Of a stretch of 11,445 bases of DNA, positions 7,726-11,445 are shown piece after piece. Below the pieces are notes generated by a model, which saw only the letters and a program-made list of their open reading frames with translations, had not been told where the DNA came from and searched no databases. Where the stretch lies: positions 1 through 11,445 of the forward strand of contig JAKCBU010000018.1 in assembly GCA_021839095.1 (NCBI GenBank), written 5' to 3'. Made by a program: the position numbers and the translations under genes. Source of the DNA: Pseudomonadota bacterium. Lineage in GTDB: Bacteria > Pseudomonadota > Gammaproteobacteria > Acidithiobacillales > Acidithiobacillaceae. Positions within the stretch are counted from its first letter, which is position 1; every line of letters starts with the position of its first letter.

Positions 7726-8604
7726 TCATGGATTGCACCAGTCGCAGTGACTCGCGGGAGCGGCCTTCTCCAGACGTTCCCGCGCGACCTGGTGGCCACA
7801 CCTGCTACAACGGTGGATGTCCGCCCGGGTATCCCGGGTCGCGGCGCCGCAATCTTCGCAAGGCAGACCGGGGACGCGCTCTACCATCTGGAATCCGGGC
7901 GTGTTGCAGACCGGGCATGGGGTACCAAGCTTGTCTGCGAGATCTCGTGTAGCCGAGGCAATGATTTCCATGCGCGTGGGGTTCATATGTGCACGTACGT
8001 CGGTTTCCAGGAAGACGCAGCCGTTATCCGACTCGCCGCGAGCCCAAAAAAAGGCCTCATGCAGCGATTCCCAGTCGGCAATTTCTTTGCGGACGCGGGA
8101 GTCATCCTCATGGCGCGGGCGCACTACGATCCCGTGTTCGGGAAAATCTATCGCACGGGCGAATGCCTCAGCCTGCTCCCAGTTGGCAGAGAGCAGATGA
8201 GAGAAGTTGGCTCTACCCGAGGCAATACCCACCACTTCGATCCCAAGTGCATCGTCGATCCAGACGAGCATTTCTACGTTCAAGGAAAACAGCCCGGTAA
8301 ACGGGTCCGGTCCGAAGCTGCCTTCGCTTGCGAGCCCCAAGGGCAAATTCGCCAACTCCATGCCGATGCGTGCCTTTTTCCGCGCCGCCTCGATCTGGGT
8401 GCCGGCACGGGGGACGTCACGGGTAAAGGTACCCAACTGGTCCGTGTCAAAGCCTGTCACCAGTGAAACTTCGCAGCCAATGGCGGAAGCCAGTATAGGA
8501 GTAACGACTTTCTCCTTGCCGTGCTGGGTAAGTAGAGCCACGCTTGAATCTTTGTAGATGGCGTTTTTCAAACGCGAATATTTTGCATGCTCTATCTCAC
8601 GCAT
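7726..8604 (-). CDS. DUF6671-like protein with C-terminal zinc-ribbon cysteines
   Basis: The product is about 292 aa from ATG 8604. It looks to me like the uncharacterised DUF6671 family, recognised by ALLTQHGKEKVVTPIL near the N-terminus, GFDTDQLGTFTRDVPRAGTQ, GLASEGSFGPDP, FPEHGIVV and ETDVRAHMNPTRM. The C-terminus carries four CxxC pairs, CPVC, CEDC, CSRC and CDWC, which suggest two zinc ribbons and so possible nucleic-acid or protein binding. The N-terminal part is rich in conserved charged and Gly residues, as in an enzyme, but no catalytic role is known to me. The start at 8604 has GGGAG about 12 bp upstream; an ATG at 8649 adds 15 residues and lies inside a palindrome, so it is less likely. 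The gene follows a small hypothetical gene and a hairpin-rich leader, and precedes another unknown gene. Confidence 0.75.
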   Translation of the reverse strand: MREIEHAKYSRLKNAIYKDSSVALLTQHGKEKVVTPILASAIGCEVSLVTGFDTDQLGTFTRDVPRAGTQIEAARKKARIGMELANLPLGLASEGSFGPDPFTGLFSLNVEMLVWIDDALGIEVVGIASGRANFSHLLSANWEQAEAFARAIDFPEHGIVVRPRHEDDSRVRKEIADWESLHEAFFWARGESDNGCVFLETDVRAHMNPTRMEIIASATRDLADKLGTPCPVCNTPGFQMVERVPGLPCEDCGAATRDTRADIHRCSRCGHQVARERLEKAAPASHCDWCNP

Positions 8605-8621
8605 TTGACGACATGGCTCCC

Positions 8622-8658
8622 AAAAAAGCACAAGCCATGGGGTTGCCATGGCAACCCC
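8622..8658 (-). promoter_or_regulatory. Two mutually exclusive hairpins with a T-run: attenuator or terminator candidate
   Basis: Between the small hypothetical gene and the DUF6671-like gene lies a perfect 20-bp palindrome, GGGGTTGCCATGGCAACCCC (8639-8658). It overlaps a second stem-loop, GCCATGG-(5 nt)-CCATGGC (8634-8652). Read on the minus strand, the second hairpin is followed by TTGTGC and six T residues (8622-8627), like an imperfect intrinsic terminator. The first hairpin uses part of the same bases, so forming it would prevent the second. The leader then continues to GGGAG and the DUF6671-like start. This is terminator-like at least; regulatory switching is inference. Confidence 0.45.
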
Positions 8659-8670
8659 GACTTCATTTGG

Positions 8671-8940
8671 TCAATCCGCCACGTTCCAGTGGGTTCCAAT
8701 GTGGCCGGCACGAAGCCATGCCAAGTAACGGCGAGCTTCATAGATGCTGAGATGAGACGGTTCCTGATTGCGGTGATAACGTACACAGACATAATGCCCT
8801 GCCGCACGCGCGTGGGCGCCATTGAATTCGTCATGGAACGGCACCTCCGTTGACGAAATAGCATCAATGTCCTGTGCTAGTTCGAAAGCCGAAAGCCTCA
8901 AGTCTTCTGCGGGTCTTACCATCTGCCTGAAAAGCGACAT
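8671..8940 (-). CDS. Small hypothetical protein, 89 aa (up to 109 aa)
   Basis: I do not recognise this protein. ATG 8940 (MSLFRQMVRPAEDLRLSAF) follows GGGAGG with a short 4-bp spacing and gives 89 aa. In-frame alternatives are ATG 8988 and GTG 9000, which give 105 and 109 aa. The N-terminal half is helix-like and acidic (FELAQDIDAISSTEV), and the C-terminal half is rich in His, Arg and aromatic residues (HYVCVRYHRN, SIYEARRYLAWLRAGHIGTHW). No membrane segment or Cys motif is present. It is the first gene of the same-strand group with the DUF6671-like gene, 66 bp apart, with an AT-rich region upstream. It could be a small partner protein of that gene, which is inference from position only. Confidence 0.55.
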   Translation of the reverse strand: MSLFRQMVRPAEDLRLSAFELAQDIDAISSTEVPFHDEFNGAHARAAGHYVCVRYHRNQEPSHLSIYEARRYLAWLRAGHIGTHWNVAD

Positions 8941-9000
8941 AAAACCTCCCATTGCTCCATTCAAGAGCGGATCATCCGGAACACTCATTGCGTTGGTCAC

Positions 9001-9244
9001 GGGACCTCATGGCTCGCACCCGATATCACGCGGGGAAAATACTCATCATCGGGTCCGTCAGCGCGCATAGAGGACGTTGACTGGAATGCAGTATGGGAGA
9101 AACAACTGATTGATAAAAGTTAAATATATTTACTGTTGCAGTTAATAAAGATTAAATGTAATCGAGTGCGCTGGTCAGCAAGCGTTTCCATCTAATGGGG
9201 TTTACTCGTTGCCCATCACGCTACGCACCTACAGGCCCTTCAAC
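9001..9244. promoter_or_regulatory. AT-rich intergenic region with small palindromes, probable promoter of the minus-strand group
   Basis: No gene was seen here. A stretch at about 9106-9165 is much richer in A and T than its surroundings and holds the palindrome TAAATATATTTA (9121-9132), ACTG-TTG-CAGT (9132-9142) and TTAAT/ATTAA (9142-9155). On the minus strand TATATT with an upstream TTTATT at 15 bp is a weak promoter match for the small hypothetical gene. Nearer that gene is a 7-bp inverted repeat ACCCGAT/ATCGGGT (9018-9024 with 9048-9054). No terminator for the IclR gene, which also reads leftward and ends at 9245, was recognised. Confidence 0.35.
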
Positions 9245-10018
9245 TTATGGACGTACAAAATTTTTCTGGTGGCCCCTATCTATTCGCCGCGCAGCCTCCT
9301 GTAGCATCGGTACCCAGCTTTCCTGGCGACGCTCAATAGGCGCGGAGATACTAAGGCCGGCATTCCAGGGCAATCGGCTGCGGAGCAGTACGCCGAGACA
9401 ACCGACGCCAATCTCGGCTTCCTCATTGTCCAGCGCATAGCCACGTTCAAGTCCGCTTCGGGCGTTTTCCCAGAGGGCATCGGCCTGGCACAGGGTATGA
9501 ACAGTAAGCGCCGGCAAGCCGGTGCGGGTAGCGTAACTTCGGACAGCAGCTTCGCCATTCAGCGCCAGCATGAGCTTGCCGACGGCGGTGGTATGTAGCG
9601 GCGCGCGACTGCCGATCACCTGCTCCACCCGCATCATCCGCGACGAGGTGGCGCGCTCTACATAGATCACTTCATCGCCCTCCTGGATGGTAAGGTTCAC
9701 CGTCTCCTGCACCTGATCGCGCAGCCAGGCCATGATGGGCCGGGCAACGGCGCGTAGGTCGCTGCGGCCATGGGCCAGCTGTGCCCAGTCTTGCAAGCGC
9801 GGGCCGAAGCGGTAATGGCCGCCAGCATCGCGAGCGATCAGTTGGTTGTCCTGTGCTGAGGCCAGAATGCGGAAGGCGGTGGAGGGTGCGAGTCCGGTGA
9901 TGGCGGCGAGTATTTTGAGTGGTGCGCTCCCCCCTTCCGCCGCGAGGGCATCCAGCAGAGCACGCAAGCGGGCGATCACCTGGATGGAGGAGTTTTTATC
10001 GGTGGTAGATGTTGACAT
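9245..10018 (-). CDS. IclR-family transcriptional regulator
   Basis: The product is 257 aa, the normal length of IclR regulators. Residues about 10-75 are the N-terminal winged helix-turn-helix (VIARLRALLDALA, LKILAAITGLAPSTAFRILASA, HYRFGP). Residues about 85-250 are the effector-binding domain, with VNLTIQEGDEVIYVER, APLHTTAVGKLMLA and the IclR signature region GYALDNEEAEIGVGCLGVLL (194-212). The ATG at 10018 has only a weak GGA upstream. It is divergent from the transketolase-superfamily gene with a 97-bp gap, the standard layout for a local regulator that controls its neighbour and itself. The effector is not evident; IclR proteins often sense small carboxylates or aromatic acids. Nothing in it looks truncated. 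Confidence 0.93.
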   Translation of the reverse strand: MSTSTTDKNSSIQVIARLRALLDALAAEGGSAPLKILAAITGLAPSTAFRILASAQDNQLIARDAGGHYRFGPRLQDWAQLAHGRSDLRAVARPIMAWLRDQVQETVNLTIQEGDEVIYVERATSSRMMRVEQVIGSRAPLHTTAVGKLMLALNGEAAVRSYATRTGLPALTVHTLCQADALWENARSGLERGYALDNEEAEIGVGCLGVLLRSRLPWNAGLSISAPIERRQESWVPMLQEAARRIDRGHQKNFVRP

Positions 10019-10024
10019 AAATTA

Positions 10025-10039
10025 TTCCGTATTATGGAA
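10025..10039. promoter_or_regulatory. Candidate IclR-type operator
   Basis: TTCCGTATTATGGAA has TTCC/GGAA arms around a 7-bp centre, 7 bp upstream of the iclR start codon. It overlaps CATAAT on the minus strand, a likely -10 element, so binding there would block iclR transcription. A second, inverted half-site CGGAAT lies at 10054-10059, matching ATTCCG at 10024-10029. Size and position fit IclR-family operators; that this regulator binds it is inference. Confidence 0.5.
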
Positions 10040-10050
10040 ACGATTACCCA

Positions 10051-10079
10051 TTGCGGAATCATATCGTCTTGCTTAGAGT
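10051..10079 (+). promoter_or_regulatory. Possible promoter of the transketolase-superfamily gene
   Basis: TTGCGG (10051-10056) and TAGAGT (10074-10079) are separated by 17 bp, an ideal spacing, and match the sigma-70 hexamers at 3 and 4 of 6 positions. The -35 element overlaps the CGGAAT half-site, so a bound IclR protein could affect polymerase. The match is weak and rests on sequence alone. Confidence 0.3.
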
Positions 10080-10115
10080 GGATGCAATTTCTTTTTGTCA
10101 CAGGATGATCGCTCT

Positions 10116-11445
10116 ATGACCGCCCATACCGCTCTGCCCGCCAGCGCCCCTGCTTTTTGCGCCGGCATGTTCCACTTTGGTGAATCCTGGCCGAATTTCC
10201 CGGAGTATGGCCGCAGTGCCGCCATAGCGACCGGACGCAAGGCCATTCCCAATCCTGCGGCCATAGAAGCCGTCTACCAGACCCTGCTCATGGCTGATGC
10301 CCTGCGTTACTGCACTTTACAGATCTGCGCCGCCAAGTCCTCAGGACATCCTGGCGGTTTTGCCTCCAGTACGGAGGCGTATGCCGCGCTGGTGATGCTC
10401 GGCCACACCAACATCGTCACCGAAGTAGGTCACCACGCTCCGGGTTTCTACAGCGCCATGTTCCTTGACTGTTCCCTGGAGGAAATGGGTATCCGCGACA
10501 TGAACGACATGATGGCGCGTTTCCGCGAACAGCATGGCCTGCTCGGCCATCTCTCCGGAGCAATCCCTGGGCTGCTGGCTCCCGCGGGCCCGTTGGGGCA
10601 GGGACAGCACTTTGCCATGGCGGGCGCATTGCTGCACCCTGGCACCCTCTTCCCGGTGACCATCGGTGACGGCGGTTTTGGGGAGCCTTATGTATTGAGC
10701 GCCATGAAGCACTTTCACTTCGCTTATCCGAGGGTTACCAATTATCTGCCGGTGCTGGTCTGGAATGGCTTTAGTCAGGAACATCACTCCATGGTTTCCC
10801 TGATGACGAATGACGAGATGATCGCCTACTGGCGCGCCCATGACTTCGACGAAGTCATCCTGGTGGATGCCAAGAACTTCGACGATGCCGGTCAGGAAGG
10901 TGCCTATGTCGACTCCACGCGCTTTTCCTTTGACCAGCGGTTGGCCTTCATGGAAGCGGTGCTGACCGGCATGGCCAAGGCGGCGGACGGCGCCCTGGGG
11001 GGCCGCCACACAGCCTTCATCCTCAAGCAGATGAAAGGTGCGGGCGTGCATGTGCTGGGGGCAAAATCCCATAACCTGTATCCCAAAGACACTCCGGATT
11101 CCCCGGAAATCAAGGCTGCCCTGGAGTGCCGCGCCCTCAGTCCTGAATCCTGGGCGCTGGTGCGCGAAAACTTCTCGCGTGCCGGGGGCGGCCCCGCCGC
11201 CAAGACGGCGGTAACCGAGCAAGTGCTGGAAATCGCCAAGCTGGGCGAGTTCCCCCTGGAGAATTTTGCCTTAGGCGAACCAGTCGTACCCGCCACAGCC
11301 ATGGGCGCATTGGTGGCCTGGGTGGGACGGCAGGATCCGCGCTTTGTGGTGACCAATGCCGACGGCAACGAAGCCTCGGCCATGAAGAACATCAATGACG
11401 CCCTGAAAATCCGCCACCCCACGGAAGACCCGCTCTATAACCAGC
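10116..11445 (+). CDS. Thiamine-diphosphate enzyme of the transketolase superfamily (3' end outside window)
   Basis: The frame is open from ATG 10116 to the window end, 443 codons visible; AGGA lies 10 bp upstream. The thiamine-diphosphate domain is clear: KSSGHPGG (75-81), a transketolase-like motif, and GDG (184-186) followed by N217 at the usual distance for the cofactor motif. Other parts are unlike standard transketolase: GHHAPGFYSAMFLD (106-118) and GDGGFGEP recall the homodimeric pyruvate dehydrogenase E1 (HAAPG.Y, GDG...EP), and VWNGFSQEHHS recalls phosphoketolase. The visible C-terminal part (VVPATAMGALVAWVG, FVVTNADGNEASAMKNI) begins the pyrimidine domain. Reaction therefore uncertain: transketolase, phosphoketolase-like or another ketol transfer are possible. 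The divergent IclR gene suggests regulated rather than constitutive expression. Confidence 0.8.
   Translation, partial: MTAHTALPASAPAFCAGMFHFGESWPNFPEYGRSAAIATGRKAIPNPAAIEAVYQTLLMADALRYCTLQICAAKSSGHPGGFASSTEAYAALVMLGHTNIVTEVGHHAPGFYSAMFLDCSLEEMGIRDMNDMMARFREQHGLLGHLSGAIPGLLAPAGPLGQGQHFAMAGALLHPGTLFPVTIGDGGFGEPYVLSAMKHFHFAYPRVTNYLPVLVWNGFSQEHHSMVSLMTNDEMIAYWRAHDFDEVILVDAKNFDDAGQEGAYVDSTRFSFDQRLAFMEAVLTGMAKAADGALGGRHTAFILKQMKGAGVHVLGAKSHNLYPKDTPDSPEIKAALECRALSPESWALVRENFSRAGGGPAAKTAVTEQVLEIAKLGEFPLENFALGEPVVPATAMGALVAWVGRQDPRFVVTNADGNEASAMKNINDALKIRHPTEDPLYNQ

Noticed and set aside
7720..8466. 248-aa open frame on the plus strand
   Set aside because: It lies opposite the DUF6671-like gene, which has conserved motifs and CxxC pairs; the plus-strand translation has no family features.
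10341..11222. 293-aa open frame on the minus strand
   Set aside because: It is antisense to the transketolase-superfamily gene, which carries clear cofactor motifs.

Overview
The window looks like a chromosomal segment of a chemolithoautotrophic proteobacterium, most plausibly an Acidithiobacillus-like organism. This is an inference from a CbbO-type Rubisco activase subunit, a class II (gammaproteobacterial-type) dihydroorotase, the moderately high GC content and the tight gene packing. No marker gene settles the taxonomy.

Positions 1-3075 (+ strand) hold the 3' end of cbbO, then a class II fructose-bisphosphate aldolase homologue fused to a C-terminal Dabb domain, then bioD, which overlaps the aldolase-like gene by four bases. 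The aldolase part keeps the fold signatures but appears to have lost two of the three zinc-binding histidines. It sits where a Calvin-cycle aldolase gene would be expected, yet may not be an aldolase. A 189-bp gap with tandem inverted repeats separates bioD from a Sua5-type threonylcarbamoyl-AMP synthase gene (tsaC, +), which ends three bases before the end of the convergent ilvD.

Positions 4255-8940 or 9000 read on the minus strand. In transcription order they are an unrecognised small protein (89-109 aa), a DUF6671-like protein with four CxxC pairs, an unrecognised 185-aa protein, pyrC and ilvD. pyrC and ilvD are ordinary biosynthetic genes with intact active-site residues. The first three form a small uncharacterised module. 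Its internal gap can form two mutually exclusive hairpins, one of them followed by a T-run, like an attenuator. An AT-rich island with small palindromes lies upstream at about 9100-9165.

Positions 9245-11445 hold an IclR-family regulator (minus) divergent from a thiamine-diphosphate enzyme of the transketolase superfamily (+, cut by the window end). The 97-bp divergent region carries a TTCC-N7-GGAA palindrome next to the iclR start, a good candidate operator.

The items most worth a second look are the aldolase-Dabb fusion with missing metal ligands, the transketolase-superfamily enzyme of mixed character under a local IclR regulator, and the DUF6671 module with its switch-like leader. No RNA genes, insertion sequences or CRISPR arrays were recognised.
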